Shown here: one piece after another, positions 1 to 7,295 of the stretch
How positions within the stretch are numbered: position 1 is the stretch's first letter
Layout: each line of letters starts with the position of its first letter
Assembly: GCA_014729205.1 (NCBI GenBank)
Contig: WJKG01000460.1
Span: forward strand, 1 to 11,817
DNA: 11,817 nucleotides
Origin: a candidate division GN15 bacterium
GTDB taxonomy: Bacteria > Zixibacteria > MSB-5A5 > GN15 > FEB-12
Direction of reading: 5' to 3'
Position numbers and translations under genes: made by a program
Notes under the pieces: model-generated
What the model was told of the DNA's origin: nothing
What the model saw: only the letters and a program-made list of their open reading frames with translations
Database searches by the model: none

Positions 1-194
1 ACCTGATAGATGATGGTCAGCAGGCCTTTGTCCTTGTCCAAACCGGCAATAGACATTGGGACGCGTTCGCCGTGCTCGTCAACGCGGACAATAACGAACT
101 GTCCCGCTTCGGCTTTGGCCACCAGGCGGGGTACCTCGACGAGCATCTTCCAGTTGAGGGGACCAATTTGTTGATTTTCTACGACTTTCGCCAT
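1..194 (-). CDS. NfnA/SudB-like ferredoxin-NADP+ reductase FAD/NAD subunit, N-terminal part
   Basis: Only the first 64 residues are inside the window; the gene continues beyond the left edge. The visible part resembles the FAD domain of the sulfide dehydrogenase/dihydroorotate dehydrogenase electron-transfer family, including NfnA, the small subunit of the electron-bifurcating NADH-dependent ferredoxin:NADP+ oxidoreductase. It shows the GQFVIVRV strand (residues 31-38) and then GERVPMSIA (42-50), whose RxPxS pattern is the FAD-contacting motif of ferredoxin-reductase folds. A GGAGG Shine-Dalgarno (199-203) precedes two tandem ATG codons. The second (192-194) has the better, 4-nt spacing and is chosen; the first (195-197) would add one Met. 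Family knowledge: the partner is usually a glutamate-synthase-like NfnB/SudA encoded next door, which would lie outside the window. A PyrK-type dihydroorotate dehydrogenase subunit is the main alternative. The family is secure and the exact role is inferred. Confidence 0.8.
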   Translation of the reverse strand, partial: MAKVVENQQIGPLNWKMLVEVPRLVAKAEAGQFVIVRVDEHGERVPMSIAGLDKDKGLLTIIYQ

Positions 195-225
195 CATTCC
201 TCCGTTGTCTGTTTTGACACGTCAG

Positions 226-253
226 ATGATAGCAAGTATGCCCCAAAAATCAA
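226..253 (-). promoter_or_regulatory. Putative sigma-70-type promoter for the nfnA-like gene
   Basis: Read on the minus strand, TTGATT (248-253) and TATCAT (226-231) are separated by 16 bp and lie about 30 bp upstream of the GGAGG-ATG start. The predicted transcript start near 219 would leave a leader of roughly 25 nt. The match to the -35/-10 consensus is good, but this is pattern matching only. Confidence 0.45.
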
Positions 254-482
254 GGCAATTCTCCCTTTTCCGGCGGGCCCAGCCCTCCCGGATGACTGCC
301 CTGCAATGGCTGTGAGACGAGCAAAGCGATGTTAGAACTTCACAGGCTGGTTCGGTGTTACGCACATGGCAACCAACTCGATTCACCGCCGCGCTGTGCA
401 AGGGCGTCCAAGGCCCGATCACTCCGCGTGCCTGGGCTCCAGGAAAGCGGACAAAACTGGCGTTTTTGGCGTCAATCTGGCC

Positions 483-510
483 TTGAATTCTGATTTTAAA
501 GCATTATCTT
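483..510 (+). promoter_or_regulatory. Putative sigma-70-type promoter for the rocD-like gene
   Basis: TTGAAT (483-488) and TATCTT (505-510) have a 16-bp spacer in the most A+T-rich part of the intergenic region. The predicted start near 517 lies about 35 nt upstream of the ATG at 553. No operator repeat is evident around it. Confidence 0.4.
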
Positions 511-540
511 GGGCCGGATTTTGAACGGTCTGAAATGAAC

Positions 541-545
541 AGGAG
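541..545 (+). promoter_or_regulatory. Shine-Dalgarno AGGAG that decides the aminotransferase start
   Basis: AGGAG sits 7 nt before the ATG at 553. An in-frame ATG at 535 would place this site inside the coding region and has no Shine-Dalgarno of its own, so 553 is preferred as the start. Confidence 0.7.
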
Positions 546-552
546 TACGGCT

Positions 553-1833
553 ATGGCGAATGCAAACGTTATGAACACCTCGCGTCTGGGCTACAGTGAG
601 CTCCCGGACGATACCATTTACAGCTACGAGGGCACATACGGTGCCCATCACTACGGCCGCCAGAACATTGTCGTTCGCAAGGCGCTCGGTGCATGGCTTT
701 ACACCGAAGACGGCAAGAAATACCTGGACTGCCTGGCCGCCTACTCCGCAGCCAACCAGGGGCACCACCACCCGAAGATCGTACAGGCGGTCACCCAGGC
801 ACTTCAGGGAAGCTATGGCTCGGTGATTTCGAATGTCATGTACACTGATTCGCTCGCCGTTTTCCTTAAGAAGCTGGCCACCCTTGTTCCGCAACTGGGC
901 CCTCGGTTCGGCGACAATGGCAACAAAGTGCTGCCCAAGAACGGTGGCGTAGAGTCAGTCGAAACCGCAATCAAGGCGGCTCGCTATTTCGGCTACAAGC
1001 ACAAGGGTATCGAGGACGGCAAGCAGGAGATCATCGTCTTTGACAATAACTTCCACGGCCGCATGATCACCATCGTGTCGTTCTCCACGAGTGAGAAGTA
1101 CCGCAAGGGATTCGGTCCCCTCACCCCCGGCTTTATCTCCTGTGAGTTTGGCAACATTGACCAGGTCAAAAAGGCTATCAACAAGAATACGTGTGCGGTT
1201 CTTATCGAGCCCGCCCAGGGCGAAGGTGGTATGTACCACCCGCGTGCCGGGTTCCTCAAGGAACTGCGCCAGGTGTGCGACGACAACGACCTGCTGCTGC
1301 TGTTCGATGAGATCCAGGTTGGCCTCGGGCGCTCCGGCAAGATGTTCTACATGGAGCATGAGGATGTCGTCCCCGATGGCGTCATACTGGGCAAGGCGCT
1401 CTCCGGCGGCGTGGTACCGCTCTCCTGCTACGTTACCAACCAGCAGTTGATGGATATGGTCTTCACGCCGGGTACCGATGGCTCCACGTTTGGCGGCTAC
1501 CCACTCGCCTGTGTGGCCGGTTGTGCCGCCCTCGATGTTCTGGTCGAGGAAAAGCTGCCTGACAACTCAGCCAAAGTAGGTGCCTACCTTCTGGACAAAC
1601 TGAAGAAAGAGCTGGCCGACTCGCCGCACGTCAAGGAGATTCGCGGCAAGGGCTTGTTCATCGGTGTCGAGGTCAACAACGGCGACGCCATGCACTACTG
1701 CCGCCAGATGCTGGATCACGGCATGCTGACCAATGACAGCCACGGCCACACCATCCGTATCTCCCCGCCGCTGATCATTGGCGAGAGCGAGGCGGACCTG
1801 ATTGTCGAGGGTCTAAAGGCAGTGCTCAAGTAA
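553..1833 (+). CDS. rocD: Ornithine aminotransferase-like class III PLP aminotransferase
   Basis: A 426-residue fold-type I, class III aminotransferase. Ornithine aminotransferase converts ornithine and 2-oxoglutarate to glutamate semialdehyde (pyrroline-5-carboxylate) and glutamate, linking arginine and proline metabolism in the cytosol. OAT-type markers are visible in order: YGAHHY (29-34, substrate Tyr), AYSAANQGHHHPK (63-75, with the second Tyr of the pocket), HGR (168-170, the Arg that binds substrate carboxylate), EPAQGEGG (219-226), FDEIQVGLGRSG (251-262, Asp to the PLP nitrogen), LGKALSGG (279-286, Schiff-base Lys281) and the dimer-contributed GST (310-312). Length is normal for the family. 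One oddity is the phosphate-loop NGG at residues 130-132 where related enzymes usually have NTG. An acetylornithine or lysine epsilon-aminotransferase is less likely because both pocket Tyr regions fit OAT. The gene stands alone between its own promoter and terminator. Confidence 0.85.
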   Translation: MANANVMNTSRLGYSELPDDTIYSYEGTYGAHHYGRQNIVVRKALGAWLYTEDGKKYLDCLAAYSAANQGHHHPKIVQAVTQALQGSYGSVISNVMYTDSLAVFLKKLATLVPQLGPRFGDNGNKVLPKNGGVESVETAIKAARYFGYKHKGIEDGKQEIIVFDNNFHGRMITIVSFSTSEKYRKGFGPLTPGFISCEFGNIDQVKKAINKNTCAVLIEPAQGEGGMYHPRAGFLKELRQVCDDNDLLLLFDEIQVGLGRSGKMFYMEHEDVVPDGVILGKALSGGVVPLSCYVTNQQLMDMVFTPGTDGSTFGGYPLACVAGCAALDVLVEEKLPDNSAKVGAYLLDKLKKELADSPHVKEIRGKGLFIGVEVNNGDAMHYCRQMLDHGMLTNDSHGHTIRISPPLIIGESEADLIVEGLKAVLK

Positions 1834-1858
1834 GTACGACTCGATTCGACGTAATAAC

Positions 1859-1895
1859 GAGGCGATCTCCCGCGCGGGGATCGCCTTTTCGTTTT
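1859..1895 (+). terminator. Intrinsic terminator of the rocD-like gene
   Basis: A 10-bp stem, 1861-1870 (GGCGATCTCC) pairing with 1876-1885 (GGGGATCGCC) with one T-G pair, closes a 5-nt CGCGC loop. It is extended by an A-T pair (1860/1886) and followed by TTTTCGTTTTT. It lies 27 nt after the stop codon. The minus-strand reading has no comparable U-tract (TCGTTATTA), so it should act mainly on rightward transcription and protect the convergent gene that ends at 1900. Confidence 0.85.
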
Positions 1896-1899
1896 TGAC

Positions 1900-2856
1900 T
1901 TACGCCGGCGGCTTGTTGAGGCGGGAACGGCGCCGGGTCCCCAGGTAAATGGCACCAAGCGTTATTGCAGCGCCCAGAAGCTGCAGCGGCAGCAGTTCTT
2001 CATTTAGCAAGTAGACCCCCCAAATGGTCGCCAGCACTGGCTGAAGCAACAACACCAGCCCACCGGTAGCGCCGGGAAGCCTTGGCAGTGAGCGCGAAAT
2101 GATTATCCAGCCTCCTGCCTGCGCCACCAGTGCCAGCGCCACCACCCAGAGCATGTCAGGATGTGTACCGGGCCAGATGCGGTCCGGTTCGGTGATCAAT
2201 GACGCCGGAAACAGGAACACGGCGCTGAATAAGGATGTCCATGCCATGAACGTCACCGGCTCTGGACGAGAGTGCCGCGCGCCTGCCATGCGAACGGTGA
2301 GCAGATAATTGGCGTACGCAACACCGGTCAGCAGGCCGTAGATGATGCCCTGGATGTAAGTGGTAGTGAAGTGCAGTTCGCTGCCCACACCAACAAGTAG
2401 CACGACGCCGATGAACCCAGTAATGGCGGCTATGAAGAAGCGACCGGTGAGCTTTTCCTTGAAAAACAAAAAGCTGAGCACTGCAGTGGCGAAGACCTGG
2501 GTGTTACCCAAAATGGTGGCCATACCAGCACCGGCGTAGATGATCGAGCGGTGCCAGACAAACAAATCAATGAAAAAGATGAAGCCGGCCAGCAGCGTAA
2601 AGCGGAAGATCGGTCTGGGCAACGTCAGCGGCCGGCCCATCAACCGGGCCAGCAGGAACAGTGCCCCCGAACCGATCAGGGTACGCCAAAAGGCAATGGC
2701 GGTGGGGCCCAGCAATGCCTGGTCAATCATCTTGACAAAGATGGGCGCAAAACTGATAAATATCGCGCCGAGCAGTAGCGCCAGCAGCGGTCCGCGCTCA
2801 ACATCTAACACGGGGGTCTGTTGTCTGGTGTCCGACATGGGCCCCAAGATAGGCAT
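1900..2856 (-). CDS. EamA-family (DMT superfamily) transporter
   Basis: A 318-residue integral membrane protein of about ten hydrophobic segments arranged as two EamA repeats, roughly residues 25-155 and 168-306, which is the usual 10-TMS drug/metabolite transporter layout. Family hallmarks include an FWRTLIGSGALFLLAR-like second helix (56-71), the segment ending in FLFFKEKLTG (129-138) at the end of repeat one and its counterpart VYLLNEELLP (281-290) in repeat two. The C-terminus is short and basic (RRRSRLNK). The substrate cannot be read from sequence; family members export amino acids, nucleosides or other small metabolites. Start choice is uncertain: the ATG at 2854-2856 has GGGGG very close, and an in-frame ATG at 2836-2838 (312 residues) has GGGG 3 nt upstream. 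It is the last gene of the leftward run, separated from rodA by 60-78 bp, so its co-transcription is less certain. Confidence 0.85.
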   Translation of the reverse strand: MPILGPMSDTRQQTPVLDVERGPLLALLLGAIFISFAPIFVKMIDQALLGPTAIAFWRTLIGSGALFLLARLMGRPLTLPRPIFRFTLLAGFIFFIDLFVWHRSIIYAGAGMATILGNTQVFATAVLSFLFFKEKLTGRFFIAAITGFIGVVLLVGVGSELHFTTTYIQGIIYGLLTGVAYANYLLTVRMAGARHSRPEPVTFMAWTSLFSAVFLFPASLITEPDRIWPGTHPDMLWVVALALVAQAGGWIIISRSLPRLPGATGGLVLLLQPVLATIWGVYLLNEELLPLQLLGAAITLGAIYLGTRRRSRLNKPPA

Positions 2857-2916
2857 TACCCCCGTGGTTGGGCCAGTTCAATTCGGATTAGTTTTGTCTT
2901 TAGAGCAATTGCTGAT

Positions 2917-4137
2917 CTAGTACTCTTGCCAGTGGTAATCAGCCGAGACTATAAGTGCCACCAGTGTCCAGGAAAGCACCAGCGATGTACCACCATAGCT
3001 GAGGAATGGCAACGCCAGACCGGTCACGGGCATGAAACCGAGCGTCATACCGATATTGACAAAAAACTGAAAGAGCAGAATGAAGGTGGCGCCCATGACG
3101 ACATTCGAGGCGAAGGTGGACCGGCAGCGGGCCGCAATGTGAACGGCACGATAGAAGATGAACCCGAACAGCGCCACCACCAATAGCGATCCCCACAGCC
3201 CGAACTCCTCCCCCAGCACACTGAAAATGAAGTCGGTGTGGCGCTCAGGAAGAAAATCCAGTCGTGTTTGTGATCCCTCCAGAAACCCTTTGCCCCATAT
3301 ACCGCCAGACCCAATGGCGATTTTCGACTGGATAATCTGATACCCTGCCCCACGCGGGTCCATACCGGGATCGAGGAAGGTGAGAATGCGCGCCTTCTGG
3401 TAGTCCGCCATGCGGTTCCATATGAATGGCGTTATCATCCCGAACGCAAGGTTCGCCACCACCGTCAGGAAGCTGAACGCAGCCCCGGGCCGAAACAGGA
3501 AGATCACGACCAGGAGCACCAGGAAGTATACTGCCCAGGCGAGCCAGTGGGAAGCGGCCACCAGCGAGAACAGGGGCGACACAATCAGCAGCATGTAGAT
3601 CGGTGAGAGGCCCGACCAGAACCACAGGCCAAACAGAATGACGGGAAACACGACCGCCGTACCCAGATCCGGCTGTTTGAGAATCAGGGCCATGGGTACA
3701 AGGACGATCAATGTGGAAACGGCGAGCCGTCGCTTGGAAGCAACCGGGAGTTTGGAGTATGCGAAATACCGTGAGAGCGCGAACAACACTGCCAGCTTGG
3801 CGATGTCCGAAGGCGCAAGGTTGACTGGTCCGAACTGGAAGAACCGAGTCGCCGCGCCGGCCCGCGAGCCACCGAAAAAGAGCACGGCAATGAGCAGTAC
3901 GATGGCAATGCCATAGAGCAAATACGTTACGAAATCAAAAAATCGCAGGGGTATGTGAAGCACCAGAGCGAATACGATCATGGCCACACCCAGCCACATA
4001 AACTGGCGCTCCCAGTACATCCGAGTGTAGTCGCTGTCGGCATGGTACTGCGCCGACATGATCAGCAGTATGCCAATCAGCGACAGCAGCAACACAGCGC
4101 CCACCAGTTTCCAATCCAGCTCACGGTACTTGAGCAT
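2917..4137 (-). CDS. rodA: RodA, SEDS-family peptidoglycan glycosyltransferase
   Basis: A 406-residue polytopic membrane protein of the SEDS family (RodA/FtsW/SpoVE). RodA polymerises lipid II glycan strands for side-wall elongation together with the transpeptidase PBP2. Visible markers are QPDLGT (155-160), the long extracytoplasmic loop with DPRGAGYQ (260-267) and GKGFLEGSQTRLDFLPERHTDFIF (282-305), and the C-terminal LPFLSYGGTS (376-385). The Asp in PERHTD (302) matches the conserved loop Asp implicated in catalysis. RodA is favoured over FtsW by the PERHTDFIFSVLGEE sequence, by length and by mrdA lying directly upstream. The gene starts only 2 nt after the mrdA stop, and its Shine-Dalgarno GGAGGTG (4146-4152) lies inside the end of mrdA, so translational coupling and matched stoichiometry are likely. 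Confidence 0.95.
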   Translation of the reverse strand: MLKYRELDWKLVGAVLLLSLIGILLIMSAQYHADSDYTRMYWERQFMWLGVAMIVFALVLHIPLRFFDFVTYLLYGIAIVLLIAVLFFGGSRAGAATRFFQFGPVNLAPSDIAKLAVLFALSRYFAYSKLPVASKRRLAVSTLIVLVPMALILKQPDLGTAVVFPVILFGLWFWSGLSPIYMLLIVSPLFSLVAASHWLAWAVYFLVLLVVIFLFRPGAAFSFLTVVANLAFGMITPFIWNRMADYQKARILTFLDPGMDPRGAGYQIIQSKIAIGSGGIWGKGFLEGSQTRLDFLPERHTDFIFSVLGEEFGLWGSLLVVALFGFIFYRAVHIAARCRSTFASNVVMGATFILLFQFFVNIGMTLGFMPVTGLALPFLSYGGTSLVLSWTLVALIVSADYHWQEY

Positions 4138-4139
4138 GG

Positions 4140-5969
4140 TCAGTTCACCTCCGTAGGGGCCGTCTGGTCGCTGGCGGCGATATTCTGTTTTTGACGCTCC
4201 TGGCGCTTCTCCATGTAGGTGCGAATGACATGCCCGACAACCGGCGCAGCCACAACGGAACCATCGCCGGCGTTCTCAATGATAGCCGCCACCACGATCT
4301 CGGGCCGCTCCAGCGGTGCCACACCCACAAACAACGAATGATTCTCACCGTGCGGGTTCTGAGCGGTGCCGGTCTTGCCACCGATTGAATACTGCTTATT
4401 GCGAAGGCGACGTGCCGTGCCATGTTCACCCTCCACGACGCGCCGGAGTCCATCAAGTAACACCTCCATCGTTCGTTCGGAGAAGGGCATCTTGAACACG
4501 ACCTCGGGAGCCTTGGTGATCTCTTCCCCGCTTGGATGCGAGATCTTGCGAATAATATGCGGCCGGTACACATTGCCGTTGTTGGCCAATCCACAGAAAA
4601 ACTGGGCCAACTGCAGGGGTGTGACCAGGATCTCACCCTGTCCGATAGCATTGTTCAGGACCAGCGCTCGAGTCCATTTGTTGCGACCATAGCGCTCATC
4701 GTAGTATTCGCTATTCGGGTTGAGACCGGGTGACTCATTTGGCAGATCAACATTGGTCAGGTGGCCGAATCCGCAGCGATCATAGTAGTCGGCGAGCAGA
4801 TCTATTCCCAGCTTGAGCCCTACCTGATACAGGTAAACATCGCATGACTGCTCCAGAGCCCCCGCCGGCTGCAGGACACCGTGACCATCATGGTCCCAGC
4901 ACCGAAAATACCGGTTGCCGAACTGCATGCCACCGTAGCACGGTTTCAACGTCGTGCTGGGGGTGAGAAGCCCCTCCTCGATGGCGGCACCAATGGCAAC
5001 AAATTTGACAGTCGAGCCGGGCGGATACAGCCCATTGAGTGGTCGGTTGAGCAACGGGTGGGTCGTATCGGTAGAGATCTCCTGCCAGAGGCTTTCGGGG
5101 ACTACCGATGAAAAGATGTTGGGATCGTAGCCCGGATACGACGTCATGGCCAGAATCTCCCCATTGCGCGGATCTATAGCCACCACCGCACCGCAGCAGA
5201 AAGTATCAAGCACGGCCACACAGGCCTTTTGCAGGTCGATATCGATGGTAAGCGTCAGGTCCGAGCCGGGAACAGCCGGGGTCCACTTGCGCCCCTCGTA
5301 CGGTCCCAGGATGTGTCCCGATGCAGAGACCTCGATATAGGCGGTACCCTCACGTCCACGGAGCAATGGGTCAAACAGGCGCTCCAGTCCCTTCTTGCCG
5401 ATCATCGATCCCAACCGATAGCGAGCATCGGGGTTGGCGGCCATTTCTTCCTCGGAGACTTCGCCCACATACCCTGTGAACGATTCGGCACCCAGGCTGT
5501 CGGCATAGCGGCGCACGCGTTCCATCTGATACGAAACACCAGGAAAGCGACGGTTCTGCTCCTCCAGAATCGCCAGCGAAGTAAACGGAATATCTCGCTT
5601 GACCGGTGATGGCTGATAGCGGCTAACCATGTTCTTGCGGATTCGCTGCCGTACCTGGCCGGTATCCAGGTCGAGCAGTCCGGCCAGAGCGGGTACTGTA
5701 ACACCCTTGACTTCCTCGGCCGGAACGACACTGACCGTATACGAGGCGCGGTTGTCAATAATGACTCGCCCGTCCCGATCGTACACGATACCCCGTCGCG
5801 GGATGATCGGCTGGACACGGATTCGATTGCTCTCGGACTGTTCCTCGAGTTCGGAATGCTCCAGCACCTGTAGCCGGAACAAGCCGATCACCAGAAAGAG
5901 GATCATGCCGGAGACGAGCAGCAGGGCAACCGCTACCCGGCTGTCGCGTGATAGTTTAAAGCGCTCCAT
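4140..5969 (-). CDS. mrdA: Penicillin-binding protein 2, elongasome D,D-transpeptidase
   Basis: A class B PBP of 609 residues from the ATG at 5967-5969. It cross-links peptidoglycan in the periplasm as the partner of RodA. Order: a short cytoplasmic N-terminus, one membrane anchor (about 12-35), a non-catalytic pedestal beginning with the PBP2-typical IIPRRGIVYDRDG (55-67) and LGSMIGKKGLERLFD (186-200), then the transpeptidase domain. Active-site motifs are all present: STVK (Ser319, Lys322), SCD (375-377) and KTG (532-534, in GGKTGTAQ). The C-terminal tail is polar. An in-frame GTG at 6000-6002 would add 11 residues and overlap mreD by 20 bp. Neither start has a clear Shine-Dalgarno; the ATG gives the usual PBP2 N-terminus and a 13-bp gap after the mreD stop. 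PBP2 is preferred over PBP3/FtsI because of the mreCD and rodA neighbours and the pedestal sequence. Confidence 0.93.
   Translation of the reverse strand: MERFKLSRDSRVAVALLLVSGMILFLVIGLFRLQVLEHSELEEQSESNRIRVQPIIPRRGIVYDRDGRVIIDNRASYTVSVVPAEEVKGVTVPALAGLLDLDTGQVRQRIRKNMVSRYQPSPVKRDIPFTSLAILEEQNRRFPGVSYQMERVRRYADSLGAESFTGYVGEVSEEEMAANPDARYRLGSMIGKKGLERLFDPLLRGREGTAYIEVSASGHILGPYEGRKWTPAVPGSDLTLTIDIDLQKACVAVLDTFCCGAVVAIDPRNGEILAMTSYPGYDPNIFSSVVPESLWQEISTDTTHPLLNRPLNGLYPPGSTVKFVAIGAAIEEGLLTPSTTLKPCYGGMQFGNRYFRCWDHDGHGVLQPAGALEQSCDVYLYQVGLKLGIDLLADYYDRCGFGHLTNVDLPNESPGLNPNSEYYDERYGRNKWTRALVLNNAIGQGEILVTPLQLAQFFCGLANNGNVYRPHIIRKISHPSGEEITKAPEVVFKMPFSERTMEVLLDGLRRVVEGEHGTARRLRNKQYSIGGKTGTAQNPHGENHSLFVGVAPLERPEIVVAAIIENAGDGSVVAAPVVGHVIRTYMEKRQERQKQNIAASDQTAPTEVN
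4146..4152 (-). promoter_or_regulatory. Shine-Dalgarno for rodA inside the 3' end of mrdA
   Basis: Minus-strand GGAGGTG lies 8 nt before the rodA ATG (4135-4137) and overlaps the last codons of mrdA (stop TGA at 4140-4142). This is the strongest Shine-Dalgarno in the mre/mrd section. Confidence 0.75.
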
Positions 5970-5982
5970 GGTCAGTACCGGA

Positions 5983-6471
5983 TCAGAATACCGAGCGAAC
6001 ACGCTCGCGTGTTATGCGGCCCTCTTTAATCGTGAAGAAGAGCCACGCAATTACCGCAGTGTAAACCGCCCCCGTCAATGCCTGCGACCATATCAGGTGG
6101 AAGACGCCGGTGGACGTTTCGATGAGTACCAAGAAGATGTTGTGCACCAGCACCCCACCGAGTACGAAGAGTTCCTTTGAGTATGAGGCCTCCAGATTGA
6201 GTCGTTCGCGCACCTGATAACCGACTATTCCCAGCAAGGCCAGGAACAGCGCGTGCCAGCCCATAATCGATGGTGCCCCGACTGCCAGTACCAGCCCGAC
6301 AACGAACCCGAACCAGGCCGCGGTAACTTCGGACTTGAACAGAGCAACGAGCAGGACTACCATCGCCGAGAGGTTGATCGCCGCGCCGAAAATGCTGGTC
6401 AGATCCTTGAACATAACCTGCCACGCGGCAATCAACAGAGCATAGAGGATGTACGGCACGACACGGATCAT
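5983..6471 (-). CDS. mreD: Rod shape-determining membrane protein MreD
   Basis: A 162-residue, very hydrophobic protein with about five or six membrane segments, matching MreD in size, topology and position between mreC and mrdA. MreD sits in the inner membrane with MreC in the elongation complex. MreD sequences diverge strongly, so the call rests on topology and gene order more than on motifs. The start is the ATG at 6469-6471, which overlaps the mreC stop in an ATGA (4 bp shared) and is preceded by GGAGGGG 2 nt upstream (GGAGG core at 4 nt). The frame stays open upstream inside mreC, but a start there would lack support. Charged residues cluster in one loop (VRERLNLEAS, about 87-96) and in the tail (KEGRITRERVRS). 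Confidence 0.88.
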   Translation of the reverse strand: MIRVVPYILYALLIAAWQVMFKDLTSIFGAAINLSAMVVLLVALFKSEVTAAWFGFVVGLVLAVGAPSIMGWHALFLALLGIVGYQVRERLNLEASYSKELFVLGGVLVHNIFLVLIETSTGVFHLIWSQALTGAVYTAVIAWLFFTIKEGRITRERVRSVF

Positions 6472-7250
6472 GGCCCCTCCGGCTTCAGCAGGAACACTTC
6501 CTCGACCGTATTGAAATTCACCGAGGCCTTGAGGTCCACTTCGCAAAAGGGCTCTTCGGCGGGACGAATCACCGTCACAACCTCGCCCACGGTCAGTCCG
6601 GCGGGATACACACCGCCCAGACCTGAAGAAACAACACGGTCTCCGGGCTTTATACTACCATCGACAGGGAAATTGTCCAGGATGAGTCCGCTCCCGGGGA
6701 GAAACTTGACTATTCCCATCTCCCGGCCGGGTATCACTCGCGCTGCGACGCGGTTGGCCGGGTCGGTGAGGTACTGGATCTCGGCATAGCCGGGCATCAC
6801 GTGAACGACTCTTCCTACCAGGCCCGATTGGTTGATCAATGGCTGGTCAACGAAAACAGAATCGGCCGCTCCCCGGTTGATAACCGCCCCCACCGAGGCC
6901 TGCTCTCCCACAATAGCAACTACTTCAGCGGGTACCAGCGAATATCCCGGAGGCGGCTCAAAGCCAAGGGCTTGTCTGAGTCGTTCGTTCTCACGAGCAG
7001 CCGATTCCAGCAGCGATACCTTCATGCGCGCATCGACAAGCTGCTGTTGCAGGCGGGCATTCTCCTGTGAGACGCCGACCATATCGGCGATATAGTCTCT
7101 TATGCTGAAGAAGGGATAATACAGACTGGACAGCAGTCCCTCGGAAACATAGCGAGAGACTGATGCGCCGGTAATAATCAATACCAGCGACAGACAGACG
7201 ATGACGGCCAGGTGAACATTGCGCCAGTTGTTCGAGGAATGGCTGGGCAA
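6468..7250 (-). CDS. mreC: Rod shape-determining protein MreC
   Basis: A 260-residue bitopic protein of typical MreC architecture: a short N-terminus, a membrane helix (about 11-28), a periplasmic coiled coil (about 61-95, rich in Glu, Arg, Leu and Gln) and a beta-rich domain from about 100 to the end with family-like GAVINRGAADSVFVDQPL (116-133), GLVGRVV (138-144) and GDRVVSSGLGGVYPAGLTVGEV (203-224). MreC is a periplasmic scaffold that binds PBP2 and activates PBP2-RodA. The only start that keeps the membrane helix is a TTG (7248-7250), since an in-frame stop lies 12 nt upstream at 7263-7265. GAGGT lies about 10 nt before it and AAGGGA directly abuts it. The weak start suggests modest expression. 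mreB, usually next upstream, is not in the window. Confidence 0.92.
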   Translation of the reverse strand: MPSHSSNNWRNVHLAVIVCLSLVLIITGASVSRYVSEGLLSSLYYPFFSIRDYIADMVGVSQENARLQQQLVDARMKVSLLESAARENERLRQALGFEPPPGYSLVPAEVVAIVGEQASVGAVINRGAADSVFVDQPLINQSGLVGRVVHVMPGYAEIQYLTDPANRVAARVIPGREMGIVKFLPGSGLILDNFPVDGSIKPGDRVVSSGLGGVYPAGLTVGEVVTVIRPAEEPFCEVDLKASVNFNTVEEVFLLKPEGP

Positions 7251-7267
7251 TCCCTTTCTACCTCATA

Positions 7268-7281
7268 CGGCATCCGTGCCG
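7268..7281 (-). other. Small hairpin between the EIIA gene and mreC
   Basis: A perfect 5-bp stem (CGGCA/TGCCG) with a 4-nt loop lies in the 45-bp gap just upstream of the mreC Shine-Dalgarno region. There is no U-tract, so it is not an intrinsic terminator. It could influence mreC translation or transcript stability, or be chance. Confidence 0.3.
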
Positions 7282-7295
7282 CGACCGAAGGTGAA

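Larger units (their letters stand above)
195..552. other. Divergent intergenic region between the nfnA-like and rocD-like genes
   Basis: About 358 bases separate the leftward flavoprotein gene from the rightward aminotransferase start. I see a sigma-70-like promoter facing each gene, listed separately. The middle (about 255-480) is G+C-rich with short imperfect inverted repeats. It holds no convincing small gene, RNA gene or riboswitch fold. Short open frames there lack Shine-Dalgarno sequences and recognisable protein character. Confidence 0.6.

Noticed and set aside
72..422. Short open frames on both strands in and beside the divergent intergenic region
   Set aside because: No Shine-Dalgarno, odd composition, and they overlap the nfnA-like start or the putative promoters. 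No support as genes.
955..1359. Minus-strand open frames antisense to the aminotransferase
   Set aside because: The plus strand holds every OAT active-site motif, and the antisense frames have no start signals or family similarity.
2904..2913. AGCAATTGCT perfect palindrome after rodA, considered as terminator or operator
   Set aside because: There is no loop or U-tract for a terminator and no second copy near a promoter. A 10-bp palindrome can easily arise by chance.
6472..6546. Upstream extension of mreD inside mreC
   Set aside because: The extra 25 residues are unlike an MreD N-terminus, while the ATG at 6469-6471 has a strong Shine-Dalgarno and the common ATGA overlap.
7258..7268. Tiny ATG-AGG-TAG frame just before mreC, considered as a regulatory leader peptide
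   Set aside because: It has only two codons, no Shine-Dalgarno of its own, and no feature distinguishing it from chance.
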